Assembly (NCBI RefSeq): GCF_022539315.1
Contig: NC_066323.1
Location: 17,473,719 to 17,537,718, forward strand
Length of the DNA stretch: 64,000 nt
Origin: Serinus canaria
Lineage: Eukaryota > Chordata > Aves > Passeriformes > Fringillidae
Direction: 5' to 3'
This document shows, piece by piece, positions 36,907 through 48,780 of the stretch. The number at the start of each line of letters is the position of its first letter. Positions within the stretch are counted from its first letter, which is position 1. The notes beneath the pieces are model-generated. The model was not told the DNA's origin, searched no databases, and saw only the letters and a program-made list of their open reading frames with translations. Made by a program: the position numbers and the translations under genes.

Positions 36907-37998
36907 GTAAATCAGTAATCAGGGAGTAGGGAAAATTGTAGCAAATGCATCCTGCAGAAACTGTCTCTATGAGTTGTTACAAGTACTCACACCCTAAACT
37001 GGAATCTTCCCTCTGTGGTTAAACTCCAAGGATTTATGCCAGATAAGCACTCTGGGCTCTGCCTGTGAATGTGCCTCTTGCTCATGGGCTCAGGCTGAGC
37101 TCTCTGCAGGCTCAGACACTGCTGAAGGGGGACAGGGAGATTGGAGATTACTGTGCTCACCATTAAAATTGTGCAAAATACAACTGGAAGGAACCAATAA
37201 AGTTTTCAGCAATACCTAACATTTAGTGTGCATGCAAATTCCATTTCAGCATAAGGGGTACCTGAATGAGCCAGGTCACCCCTCTGTCTGATCTTTCCTG
37301 ATACTGTACTGTGGGCAAATATAGGTGACCAGAATGGGTGAAATTCAAGCCAGGCAGGATGGAAACATCATTTCCCCCCAAAAGAACCAGCCCCAACAAA
37401 CCACAGTAAGAGAGACATCACAACCCAAAATTTTAAATTCAATTTAACAATCCATTTAAGTGGCAATGCAAGAACATACAGAATACAGTGATTCAGCAGG
37501 GCTCTCACTGTAGACAGGAACTGCAGATAACTATTCCCACTGTGCTATCAACTCCTTTCAAGTTCCCAAGGTGCTACTGAACAAATGTACAAGTTGTTTT
37601 ATTGGTAACAACCTTCATGAAAATGGAGTAGAAACATTATTTTTAATCAAGTGGGCACCAGTACTGAATTAATGGTACTTGGCTCAGGTCTTTGTATTTT
37701 ATCTGATAAATAGTTCAGAAATAAAACTCCTGGAAAACTGACCCCAGGCATTCCCTCACTGTCCCTTCAACCTTTTCACTGGGTCAAGGATGTGATGTGT
37801 AAAAGGGAGAAGGATGAATGTGAGCAGCAGCTTTCAGTACTGCTCTGAACCCCACTGGGTGGGATGGGCAATTTATTTATTGTTTACTGCAAGACAGATT
37901 AGAGCAGGGCTCATATATGAGGTCCCAGACAGTGTCCTGACTCAGGCACAGAGAGAAAATCAAGTGTAGTGCCTGTGCTCAGCTGTCTGTCTGCAAAT
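36907..37998. other. Unannotated unique DNA
   Basis: I see nothing recognisable here. Frames are short. No repeat is evident. Confidence 0.55.
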
Positions 37999-38115
37999 GG
38001 AGATGGTGCAAGACAGCTTTTCACAAATGATGTTCAAAATCACTGATACAGAGAAAGGCTTTCCATGGATTTCAGCAGCCTTTGAACCATGCTATCAATG
38101 GGAAAAGAAAGAAAA
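37999..38115 (+). repeat. Copy 1 of a local duplication (pair with 39700-39815)
   Basis: From the TTTTCACAAATG phrase to the GGGAAAAGAAAGA phrase (about 95 bases), this copy differs from the partner at 39.7 kb by about five substitutions and one single-base indel, roughly 94% identity. Upstream another 20 or so bases are recognisably related but more diverged. It is followed by a purine tract at about 38100-38131. It may be one of two copies of a dispersed repeat I cannot name, or a local segmental duplication. Confidence 0.85.
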
Positions 38116-38868
38116 AGAAAAAAAATTAAAGGAACTAGCCTCTGCTTAAGGCAAAGGGACACAGAGAGGTGTTTTTTAGACCACTGAAAAACCTACCTGA
38201 CCTTCATGCATATTTTGCTTTCTTTCAGAAAATCTTGGCCTTTCTAACCTAAGTGTCATGGGGTTTTCTTAAGATTTAAATACCCAAGGAATGTTGAAAT
38301 GGGATCTAATCTCATAAATCACCCAGGCAGCTCTGCAAGCATCCACATCTTGTTCCTTCCACTGAGGTGAGGTTCAAGCCTGGTTAGACAACTCCAGTGT
38401 TCTGCATCTCCCAGTGTTCTGTCAGCACTTGCCTCCTGCTGCCCATCAGGCAAAAAGCTGGGTTCAGAGCTGAACCATTCCTCAGGGATAATTTTACCTG
38501 TGGAGCTCAACACCATTTCCTGATTTCTCAGCCCAGGCCCCTGCCTTCTGTTTATGCTTGGGTTTTGAAATCTAATTTGCTGTATAGCACAAGCCTCATT
38601 GACTGTAGTAGCACAAGCCTGGTATTTAAAGTAAATTAGCTGATAATTACTTCTAATGTGCAGCTAAGTATTTATGAGAAATGTGGATTGTTTTCTTTAT
38701 TTTTGCTAAAATGCTATTTAAGGAATCTAGATAGCATTTATTTTAATTAGGAGGATATTATTCAGAACTAATAAAATACATGAATAATAACATTTTTCTG
38801 TTGTTAATAAATAAAACACGTACTTTTGCATTTGTTCTTTTTCCTTTAAAATGTGCTCTTAAGCTGCA
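38116..38868. other. Unannotated AT-rich DNA
   Basis: I see no gene. A tandem copy of 'tagcacaagcct' at about 38585-38596 and 38609-38620 is a small duplication. The part from about 38640 to 38868 is AT-rich with many ATTA cores, next to the palindrome at 38869. Confidence 0.5.
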
Positions 38869-38893
38869 ATCAAATAGGTGCCACCTATTTGAT
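38869..38893. repeat. Perfect 25-nt palindrome with AGGTG/CACCT arms
   Basis: ATCAAATAGGTG, a single C, then CACCTATTTGAT: 12-bp perfect arms around one centre base. The centre AGGTGCCACCT holds two inverted CACCT cores, the type bound by ZEB and SNAI-family zinc-finger repressors. The arms also hold ATCAAAT. It may be a regulatory element or a cruciform-prone site. Confidence 0.9.
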
Positions 38894-39699
38894 TAATAAC
38901 TGAGTATGTTAATTTTATTTAATTTCACCATTTTTGGACTGAATAGTCAGCTCTCTTATTCAGAAAAATGAGCTAATTTGAAAAAGCAAGAACTAATTTC
39001 AGACAAGTGTTTCCACAAGATGGTTTCTCCAACTTGTGCATGCCCTCTTTCCAATGACTTAACATTTGCATTAACTTTTTGATGGCTCCATTGCACTGCT
39101 GGACAGGCTGATGGAGTGATATAGAGATGTTGTTTATCAAAATTATAATCCAGCAAAGCAATTGAGTGTATGAATACCCTAAACATATCTGCACTTCACT
39201 AAAATCCATTCAACTACTCACAGGTTCACCTCTGTGTGTGCTTTGTTGGACAGAAGCCACAATTACCAACATGCTCAAGTGGACCTTAGCAAAATAAATT
39301 GAGAGGAAGCATCTCTGTGAATTAAAATAACACTTTGGGAATATGTTAACCATAAAATTACTAGAATTTAATTTTCTCTATCATTATAGAAAAAAGTATT
39401 AAAAAAATCTTTCCACATTGGTCTGTGTAGTAATTCTGAGCTGACTCTTGAGACTTAATACACAACTCATCCCCACGGCCTTTCCAGTGATGCCCATTTT
39501 TGGTCTTTCTCCATTTTCACACAATTCTCTCTGTCTTAACTCCAGATCCACAATGTAGTAGGGTCTTCTGAGACCTCTTGAAAGGTCTGTTGCTATTCAG
39601 TCTCTCTGAAATAGAGCACAAATATTGATGCTTTCATTCATGAGGGTCAGCCAAGATCTAACACAGCTTTTTTACTTGCTTTCCTTGAGAAGGGACACT
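38894..39699. other. Unannotated AT-rich DNA
   Basis: I see no gene or recognisable repeat between the palindrome and the second duplication copy. Confidence 0.55.
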
Positions 39700-39815
39700 G
39701 CAGATGATGCATGATGGTTTTTCACAAATGGTGTTCAAATCACTGATACAGAGAAAGGCTTTCCATTGATTTCTGCAGCCTTTGAACCATATTATCAATG
39801 GGAAAAGAAAGAGAA
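39700..39815 (+). repeat. Copy 2 of a local duplication (pair with 37999-38115)
   Basis: Same orientation as copy 1, about 1.7 kb downstream. The best-matched core starts at TTTTTCACAAATGG near 39719 and runs to AAAGAAAGAG near 39812. The two copies diverge quickly on both sides, so only about 95-115 bases are shared. Confidence 0.85.
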
Positions 39816-40676
39816 AACACAGCATCTGCTGGTGCCTTTTGAGCAGCCTTTGCAGCAGCCGCCCAACATGCTACCACTTCACCATGAACTTCCCTCCATG
39901 AAGGGAGGAGCTCTGTGAAGAAAACTGACATCTTTATTGGTTTGGAAAGTACTTATTCAAAACAATTAGAATTTGGGTAAAATTCTTCCAATATGCTGGC
40001 TGAAATCTATTTTATATATTTTTAAGTAATCTGATTATTCCATACTTGGTATGCACTGAGCATGTTCTATGTTTTTCTTTTCCTGTGGTTCTGTTCCTCT
40101 CTGAGCTGACTTGTAACTTAAACAAACCTCTTGTATTTCACACAAGTATGCAGTAATATAAGTATGCAGGTCAAGCAACTTAAAAATAAATGGGAAAATA
40201 GAAATTATGTTCCTTACATGGGAGTTGGAAATGGTGGAGTCTTCAGTCATGCTCCTTCAGTGGACAAAAAGGACAGACTGAAATCTATACTGAATGGTAT
40301 ATTAAAAATTGGATTTATATCAGAGAGAATGGGAGAGAGATCACAGAGTAGCACCCATGATGTTATTGCTATTCTCCAGCACACAAACTGTCATGAATTT
40401 TTTTTCTTTAACAGAACTTAAGGTACATATTTTAAACTAAATCATTACATCCTCCAACTAACTAACTGTTACTTGAGAAAGTATCATCATGACTCCAAGA
40501 CTGATAGGATCATTCTACTAGATTTTTAAACGAGTTTACCTCAATTTTTCTTTGTTTTAGGTGGCTGGGTAAATATTAAAAATTTCCTGAGCTAGCAAGT
40601 CTCAGAAATAGGTGAGTACTTTGTTTTGTCAGGAGCAGGCAGCAGCACTCCTGCTCTGGAGTCGGTGCTTTGTGTC
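39816..40676. other. Unannotated DNA
   Basis: I see no gene or recognisable mobile element. A short duplicated AAGTATGCAG occurs at about 40144-40170. Confidence 0.55.
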
Positions 40677-40680
40677 TCAC

Positions 40681-40910
40681 CTGTGGATGCTCACCACCAT
40701 GAGCACGTTCATGGAGCTGGGATAGCTCCAGGGGTGTTCCTCCACACCTTCTGTGTCTGTCAGGGGGAGGAAGCTGTGTTCCTTCAGGAGCTCTGCTGTA
40801 GCTCCATGCTGCAGTGTCAGAGGGATGCTGACAGAGCCAGGAGCCCGTGTGACACTGGAGCTGTGGCTCCTGTCTTCCACAACCCAGGGCTTTTCTCCAC
40901 AGAGCCACAA
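40681..40910 (-). other. Open segment with strong donor, unidentified
   Basis: On the minus strand this GC-richer segment is open in two frames, of about 77 and 110 codons. It ends in ATCCACAG|GTGAGACA, a near-consensus donor. The acceptor side is weak: a T-rich tract near 40915 lacks a clean pyrimidine run next to AG. The 77-codon frame is mixed in composition and stops just inside the putative intron. It does not resemble any family I know. Confidence 0.2.
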
Positions 40911-42414
40911 AAGATATTAAGCTATCAAGATGATGTTACTTACAGACAAGGCAAATATGTAGAAACAAAAGGGCCTCAAATGAACTGTAATCAACTTCTT
41001 TTCACTACTTGTACTGGCTTTATAATAAAATTTCCAGGTTTACAGATAAATTTTTCCTTTGTAGAGAAGCCTGGAAAATTCTGTTAGCAGACGAGTGACC
41101 TCCCTTAGAGTTTATGAGATTGAAAAATCTTACATAAACTATCCTTCACTCCACAATAGCTCATTATATTTCAATTTTATTTCATTTAAAGCTGTGTGGC
41201 TTATAATCAATGAAGTTCCTCCTCTGAAGAGAAGGAGGTTTTAGCTTCAGAACAAATACACAGCATTTTTTCATCTCCTTAATCTTGTGCTGTAGGTGGT
41301 CAGTTCCAACTGCTGCATTTGGCACTGGAAATTTGTCTAGTTTAAAGCCAAGTGAAACAGGCAGAGAACAGCTAAATTGAAAAATTGAATTTAATATGTT
41401 AAGTATTATGCTGCAGTTTACATAATATCAGTGCTCCCTAGGGTTCTATATTATGGTGGCAGCATTCTTTGACTCAGGTTGCTATGGAGCAGAAGTGATT
41501 CAAGGGCAGGTAGAAACATTGGGTTTGCTCTTGGGGAAGACAATATTGAAACAAGAACTGCTCTTGCTGCTCTTCAGGACTGAGCACTGATCAGTTCAGT
41601 GCTGGGGGCAGCCTGAGGACCTCCTTGCACTCAGAAAGTTCTGCAGAACATTGCACAGCTCGTCCTGTGCTGGGAGAGCTGCAAAATGGCTTTGGTAGGA
41701 CAAGTCCTGGGACAGCTTTCAGTGCCTGGGGGTGGGAGAAACCCACCCTGATCCACTGACTCCAATAGAACCACAGTGCTCCCAGGAGCTGAGAGCCCAG
41801 CCTAGACCTTCCACCTTTTGGATCCCTGTCATATTCACCAGGCTTTTCATGGACAAGCTCTTTGGTTTGTGCACTGCAGCAGGTGAGCTCTCACTGGCCA
41901 AGTCTCATCAAAAAATGTGAATTTTGAAACTGGTTGTCTTGTGCTACTTTGTTGTGACCCCATACCTAAAACATTATTGTCCTTCTAGGGAAATTCCTTT
42001 TTTTCAGGAAAAAGATCAGAACTGTCCCAACTCTCTGCAAAGGTCACAGCCTTGAGGGAGTTTTCTCTCCTTGAGCCTAGGCAACACGAAGCCTAACATG
42101 GGTTTAATGGGAAAATGGAAAGTTGACCCTGGCCCCATTTTTAAGGAGAGTTTTATGTAGTTCATTCCTGGAGTCTGGATGTGTGCCTTACAGATCACAG
42201 CCACAAACTGTTTAGAAAGCTCATAAACTGTAAGAAAGCACAAGCTGAATGAAAATAAGCAAATCTGTCCAAATTTATTATGACTAACAAGTGTTACTTT
42301 TAACTGCAAATTTATGCCACCAGAACTGTAGCATAATATTCTATATTTATGTTATCTACTTGTCAAACATTAATCTCCTTTCAAACCAAGGGTCTGAGTC
42401 AACTTTGAGTTCAA
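40911..42414. other. Unannotated unique DNA
   Basis: I see no gene here. The middle part (41560-41900) is GC-richer, with ACTGATCAGTTCAGT-type short palindromes. Frames are short. Confidence 0.55.
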
Positions 42415-42546
42415 AGGCCAGTTCAAGAAGGATTTGGACAATGCTCCCAGGCACATGGGAATCCTTGGGGTGTCCAGCACAGAGCCAGGAGCTGGACTCT
42501 GTGATTGTGATGTGTCCTTTCCAACTCATCATGTTCTGAGATTCCA
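42415..42546 (+). mobile_element. CR1 LINE 3' end fragment
   Basis: The order GATTTGGACAATGCTCCCAG, 'gcacatgggaatccttgggg', 'tgtccagcacagagccagga', 'gctggactctgtgattgtga' and 'cctttccaactcatcatgtt' then CTGAGATTCC is the typical 3' end of avian CR1 ('ggagttggactctatgatccttgtgggtcccttccaactcaggatattctatgattc'). It is on the plus strand, 5'-truncated, with no coding part. CR1 is the main LINE family of birds, so this supports an avian source. Confidence 0.85.
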
Positions 42547-43541
42547 GAAAAAAATTCTCACCATGAGAATTCAATGGGAGGAAAACTGGGCCTAACTTTG
42601 CTACTTCTCCAGAACTATTAAAATGTTACATGCTATAATGCTTTTGTATATTTATATTTAGCATATTTATATATGCTATAATGCTTTTATATATTACACA
42701 CCTAAGCAGAATAAGTAGATGACAAAATAATTTTTTCAGTTAGCTTAGAAAAATGCCTGCCTTTTTAATTTCTGAAAATGACAGCTTTGCAGTTCTATTC
42801 TCATTTTATCCATCACTTCTAATTGCAGAGTAGAGTGCTATTTCTCAACTGCCTGCACCTTCTGTGGTCATTTATTCCACTGCAAAAAAGGTAGAAAAGA
42901 CACTACTCAATGCTGTTTAATCCTTGAACTGCCCATATTGAATTCTTGCCTTTTGAAAACTGATATTTATTTTACTCTGTGACTGCTATATTTTCTAATG
43001 GGTATAGTTACACAAAAGAGGAAAATTACAGCTCAAGTTAAGAATAAAAACATGTGAAAATTCATCATTATTTATTTTTCAGTGCTCCCCACGTGAACAA
43101 ATAGTGTTGTCCACATCCAGTAAAATTCTAACAAGAAGCCCGCATTGGAGTCTAGGAAAATTATCATCCTGAAGAGTTACTTATATCTACAGAAATCAGC
43201 AGACTCTTAAAATAGAAACACCAGCTAGCACAGGCAGAGCAGTATTTATCTGGGCTCTCTCCCCTGCCCAGAATCAAATCACTTTGGAATTAAAGCTTGA
43301 AAAATTATAAGTTGCAATGTTTAGGGGGAAAAAGGATCACTACAGTACAGGTCAATGAAAGAAATAATGCAAACACAGAAAGAAATCCAGAATAGTTGTA
43401 CTGCACCAAATTCACATCAGCTGATTGGTCATGTACAAATATTTATGACAGAAATTTCAGGGATGTGTAATGCAGGGGTGGAGCTGGAGAGGAAGAGATG
43501 ATCAGATTTATGTGTGTGACAGCACAGGTTTGCTCCTGCAG
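42547..43541. other. AT-rich DNA with a local duplication
   Basis: ATGCTATAATGCTTTT followed by a TATATTTATA-type tail occurs at about 42628-42653 and again at about 42672-42698, a tandem duplication with a 44-base period. The rest is unique AT-rich DNA without a recognisable gene. Confidence 0.6.
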
Positions 43542-43754
43542 TTCTGGCTGTGCACCTTTCCAAAAGGGGGAACCTTCTTATGATGGCAGTAACTGACTGC
43601 AGGAAGAGCTGGCCCTGGCCCTCCCAGGGTTTCATTTCATGCAAAGCTGAACAGGCTGGGGCAGGGTTTGAAAGGATCATCACAGAGGGTGCATCAGCTT
43701 CCGAGTTTCTCACCACAATAGGTCAGGGAGAGCCTGAGACAGGAGAAGGAGCAG
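43542..43754 (+). other. Candidate 213-bp exon, unidentified
   Basis: The acceptor GGTTTGCTCCTGCAG is followed by 213 bases, open in one frame for 70 codons plus split codons, with equal phase at both ends. It ends in the strong donor AGCAG|GTAAGAGTAAG. The peptide has three cysteines and an acidic Gly/Glu-rich end (GQGEPETGEGAG). The minus strand is also open over most of this stretch, which weakens the coding argument. Not recognised. Confidence 0.22.
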
Positions 43755-46700
43755 GTAAGAGTAAGTAGAGATATTCCAGCTCACAAATTCAGTACATTTG
43801 TGGACCAAAGTGGGCATGAAAACACTATTTCATTAAAATCAATAAATATTGGAAATTTCTTCATATAATTATCAATATCATTATTAATAATTCATGAATG
43901 CACTTATTCCCTTTGCAGTCACATTTCTGGCGTACTTACAGTAAGTTAATTCTCCCTTTGTGGGTTTGATCACAAAGAACATTGAGTATTTCCAATGACC
44001 ATTCCTACTGTCAAGGCTGACCATATAAATTTGAAATTGCTCAGCCACTATGTTATCAAAAATGGATTGGTGTCATTCTTTGTTTCATTTTAAAAGTTTT
44101 AAATTAGGGTTTTCTGCATCAGATTTAGGTGTGTATTTTCTTGGTTCTGTTTCATGAAAATTGAGCTCATATTGAGCTCACCATCAACCAAAGCTCCCAC
44201 ACCCCTTTGTTCAGGGCTGCACTGCAGCCTCTTGTCCCCCAGCTGATAAGCACATCCAGGATTACACCATCCCAGGTGCAGAACCAGAATAATTGCTCTC
44301 AGCAGAAATTGCTTTCTGTAGAAATAAGCAAAGACTTGTATGAAATATATACCTTCATTGTTTTACACTGAACAAATTATGGTGAAAACATCTTCCCAAG
44401 CCGTGGGATAAGAGAGGATGAAACTCGCTGTGAGAATTCTGTATCACAGCTCCCTGCAAGCTGAGCATACCTGTTAGCTGCTGCTTCCAGGTATTTGTTG
44501 ATGAGCTGATGTTGTCTCATTGTTATCCTGACATTTGTAATTTCTCTCTTCCAGGATAAACCACATCTTTCTTTGTTCAGCTTTTCTAAAAAATACATAA
44601 AACAAAGATATTTTTCTAAGCTAGTCAATGGATATGCTATGGTAATGTGTTTAAAATTCACTGTAAGTAATTTTGTTGATGTCAGTATTATGAGATACTC
44701 TATAAATTAAATTGCTTTGTATTGTAAATCTGCCCAGTAGATCAATACATATTATGAAGTACCAAACTAATTTATTTCACCTTCCCCTTAAATGAAAACC
44801 TAAGTGGTCTGAGAATGGATTATTTATTTAAAACAATTTTTAAAGAGAGAATTTCTTTTTTTTTGATAAAATTAAAAAAATAAAAAAGGGAATCCAGAAA
44901 GAAAAGGCAGAGATATCTGAAAGATTAATAATAATTTACTCTCTCTAACCACATCACATGACAATTTTACAGTAGCAGAAGCTCATGAAGGAAGAAGGGA
45001 ATTGATACCATGGCACTTTGACAGACATTCTTTGTGCAAATAGACCTCCCTGTGTGCTGGTGCTGAGACACTGCTGGCAGGAGCTGAAGGCACAATGGAA
45101 GGATTGCAGGGCTCTGTCCTAGCCACAACCTGTGTGCATTTCCACACATGCCCAGCATGCCTGAGCTGCAGTGCAGGCTGAGCTCAGCCAGTGCCCATCC
45201 CTGCTCTCACAGCAGGCTCTGGAAGATGCTCCAGCTGACAGTTCAGCTGCTTGGCATGGTTAATTTAGCTAATGTTCAATTCACATCTAGGTGGTATGGA
45301 CATGTGTTACTTCTCTTTACATCTTCCTAGGTCTGAGAGAATTCACTAAGACCAAGGAACTTTGAACACTTTGTCCCAAAATTTGATGTCCTATTAACTT
45401 CAAGGTGGGGTCTGGGATATCTTCTGGTGGGATGCATGTGAACTCTTGTGCTGGTTAAATGTAGAATGCATTTGTCAGCTCAGTTCAGGCACACTGACAA
45501 TTCTACAGCCAAACAGCTGCCTGCAACCTCTTAACTACCACAGTACAGCCTCCTGTGCAGCTAGCACTGTCACCTGGATCTACCAGACAAAATATGTACA
45601 AACATTTGAACTATAGTCACAGTATTAGACCAAAAGCTGCTGCTAGATTGGATCTCAGATTGGCATACTACTGCTACAACTTGCTGAAATAAAGAAAAAA
45701 ATTATGTTTGGGAGCTCTCTATTTTTAAACAGCTCAATTTTCAGATCTCTCAGATTGGGTGCTTCCCCCAGAAGTAAATTGAAATTACCTAAATCATTTG
45801 CAATTTCTCTCTACTTGGGCAGCACTGTGATAAATGAATGATTCCTGCTAAGTCATAGGATACAATGTTTATTCTGTTTATTTTTTCACTTCAGAAAATC
45901 AGATCATTGTTTGTTGGCATTTGAACTGAACATGGGGCACTAATTTATGCCAGCAAAGTCTGAATTTGGTTATTAAATGAGAGGGGCACCTGGATGTTTT
46001 TTTCTTATATAGACACACGTATTCAAAGCAAAGTGCATTTAAAAAAAAAAAAAAATCACATATAATCTTTTTTCCTGGAGGTAGAAGTGGGTGGGAAAAT
46101 GATTAGTCTTCACAGTCCTTCCTTAAGTGCACAAGCAATAGCAAATTAATTGTGAAAATCAAATATTCAGGTTACTGTATCCTGTTTTTTCAACTTATTT
46201 TTAGTTTCATAGTTATGAACTAGGAATTGTCTTTTCCTGTTCCTTCTCTTACACATCTATGTTGTTTCTCCAGGCTGTGCTTAATCTGTTATTTTTCTGC
46301 TGAAACATCTCTGCTCACATATGTCATACTCTGTCACATCTCCCTTCTTTCATTGCTACCATATCTTCATCTCTGGTTTCCCTAAATTTCAAAGTCCTCC
46401 ATCCAAACCATTTCATTAAACCAGTATTTAAAATATGTCCCTCAGCAATTTTGGCTTGATCATCTTGACCACTCTGAGCCATCAATTACCCTTGTTTTAT
46501 CAAACTGGGTTCAGGCTTTCAACCTTTATCTTAAGACATCTTCATTCTGTCTTTCTGCAAAATGTCTGTTTCAGTCTCCCAGACTGAGATTTATTAAAAG
46601 CACTTGGGCACTCTAAGATGAAAGAATGCATCTGAGTGAATATTCAAAAGCAGCAGCTCCCTAATTCCCACTGGGAGTCACAGCCACTCCTCCCCCTTGC

Positions 46701-48780
46701 CAGGATGATCCACAGTCCAGCCTTGCAGGCTCCTTCCACGCCCTCATCCTGGCTCCTCTGTTCCTCCTGACAGGAGCCAGCTTCTTCCCCTTTGTCCCAA
46801 ACCAAATCCAGTGCCATCCAGCCTGTGGAGAAGGCTGGCAGCACTTTGGAATGCTGCTCCACCAAACAGTCTCTTCTACTGCAAAGCTGCTTTCCAAACA
46901 GGTGTCTCCCATCACATCTTGGTGCTTGGGAATGTTCCTTCCCAGCTGCAGAAGTTGGCACCTCATGAGGTTCCAGAGATGAGCCCATTTCTTTACTGTG
47001 GTCTCTCTGGGTGGCAGCTTGGCCTTCCCAAGGTACCAGCCATGCCCTTCTCTTCCATGTCCTCAGGACAATTCTGGATCATTTTGTAATTCTCCCTTTG
47101 TAGAAACTTCCACACTTATGCTATTTTTAGAACTTTTTCAAGCCATAAGCTGAAGTTTGAGGTCTGAAGTACAGCTTAGAAAGTCACTTTAGGCTATGGA
47201 AACCTGTACCTGATACATTGTAAAGGAAAGATATAAAAGAGGTGTTCAAGAGCTTGCACTTGTCATAATTTTCACCACTACACATATACCTTTATAAATA
47301 GTGAAAAAATCAAGTCACTTTTATATCACTCAACCCCTTAACTATGAGCACTCAACAGTTTCAGCTATTATAGTTATCTAATGTAGATGAATTACCCTCT
47401 TGGTTATGCAAAGTAGGCTCAGGTTATACAAAATAGGTGCAAAGGTCTCAGAAAAACATTTTCTTTAGCAAGCATTAAGATTTTGTACTTAACTCAGAGG
47501 CTCGGGAGAAGAAAAATAAATTAAATGAAACACTTTAAAATAAATGTGAAGGATTTGTTTAACAACACAAAATTTCTGTTTGGGTTTCAGTTTTGGTGAA
47601 ACGCTGGACCTACCAATTTTCATTGCTTAGGCATACACACCCTATATACATAAATACACCAAACCTCAGATGTACACACCATGTGCCTGCCAGCACTGAG
47701 ATCTTCACAGACCTGCCAAGTCCTAAGCAATTTGCATAAAACCTGAGGAAGCTTGCATGACTTTCCCCTGCTTGTGATGCCTTCAAGTCACCCTGCAGGG
47801 AAGGCACTGCCTTTCTCCTGCTCTGAGGCCATGCTGGGCACAGCTCCTCTCTTCAGCTGAGGAGAGCTGGTCCTGTGGCTGCAGCCACCTGCTGACACTG
47901 GGGACTCTGGGGACCTCATGTGCTGGGTTAATGGGCACAGAGAGAGAGATCTGTGCTGCTGGCACCAACAGCTCACAAGAACTCTGCAGAATCAGTCTGT
48001 AGAGAGGTAATGGTTAGCTAGAAAAATGTTAAAAACTTTCTGGAGTTTTTTGTGAAGTAGAATATAATCCTCTGTCCCTCCACCAGTCTAATTTAATCAT
48101 GTGCTATTTCAATTCACAACTGACTGGAACTAGAGCTCACATCATTTTGCAGGACACAGTCTGTGGCTGAAGCAAACCGTGTCGTATTAAGACAGAGAAA
48201 AGACCAACCAAAGCCTTCAGAAATCTGGCCTAAACAAAAGAGAATCTTTGCCCTTTTGACCATTGCTGACATGGTTTCCATTCCAAGAGCTGCTTTGTAC
48301 ATCAGGAATGTGCCATTCTGTGCAGCATGGTGAGCACCTGAGTGTGTTTGTAGTGGGACAGGTATTGTGGAATATCAATATCAGTGGAATTCCAGCTGGT
48401 GCAGGGCTTGGCTCTCCCCAAGTTTAGGGCTTTGCTTTGGGTCTGTCAGAATGTAAAGTGTAGCTAAATAAGAATGATAAGTTTTACATTCTCTTTTCCA
48501 TTAATTTTGGATAAAATTAAGAGAATCCAGGTGAATCAGGCCCTTTGTGCAACACAACTTGCATGATCTCCAGGAAAGGTATTTTCATGTCAGAAGTTAG
48601 GTCAGCTGAAAACTCATTAATGCAATTCCTGTTGACACATGGCAGAATGCCAGTTGCCTGGCTGAAGAAACAATTTTATGATTTTTACATTGTTGCTGTA
48701 CTGCAAGAGGTTTATCTTTTACTGAAAGTGCAGATACATGTGAATATATAATAAACTGAAAATAAGTTACCTACCCCACT
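43755..48780. other. Unannotated unique DNA
   Basis: I see no gene or recognisable mobile element over this 5 kb. A poly(A) run of 15 lies at 46041-46055. A low-complexity A-rich run lies at about 44870-44887. A GC-richer block at about 46650-47050 holds overlapping frames of about 100-114 codons without a family signature. A TTGAGCTCATATTGAGCTC direct repeat occurs near 44161-44180. Confidence 0.5.
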
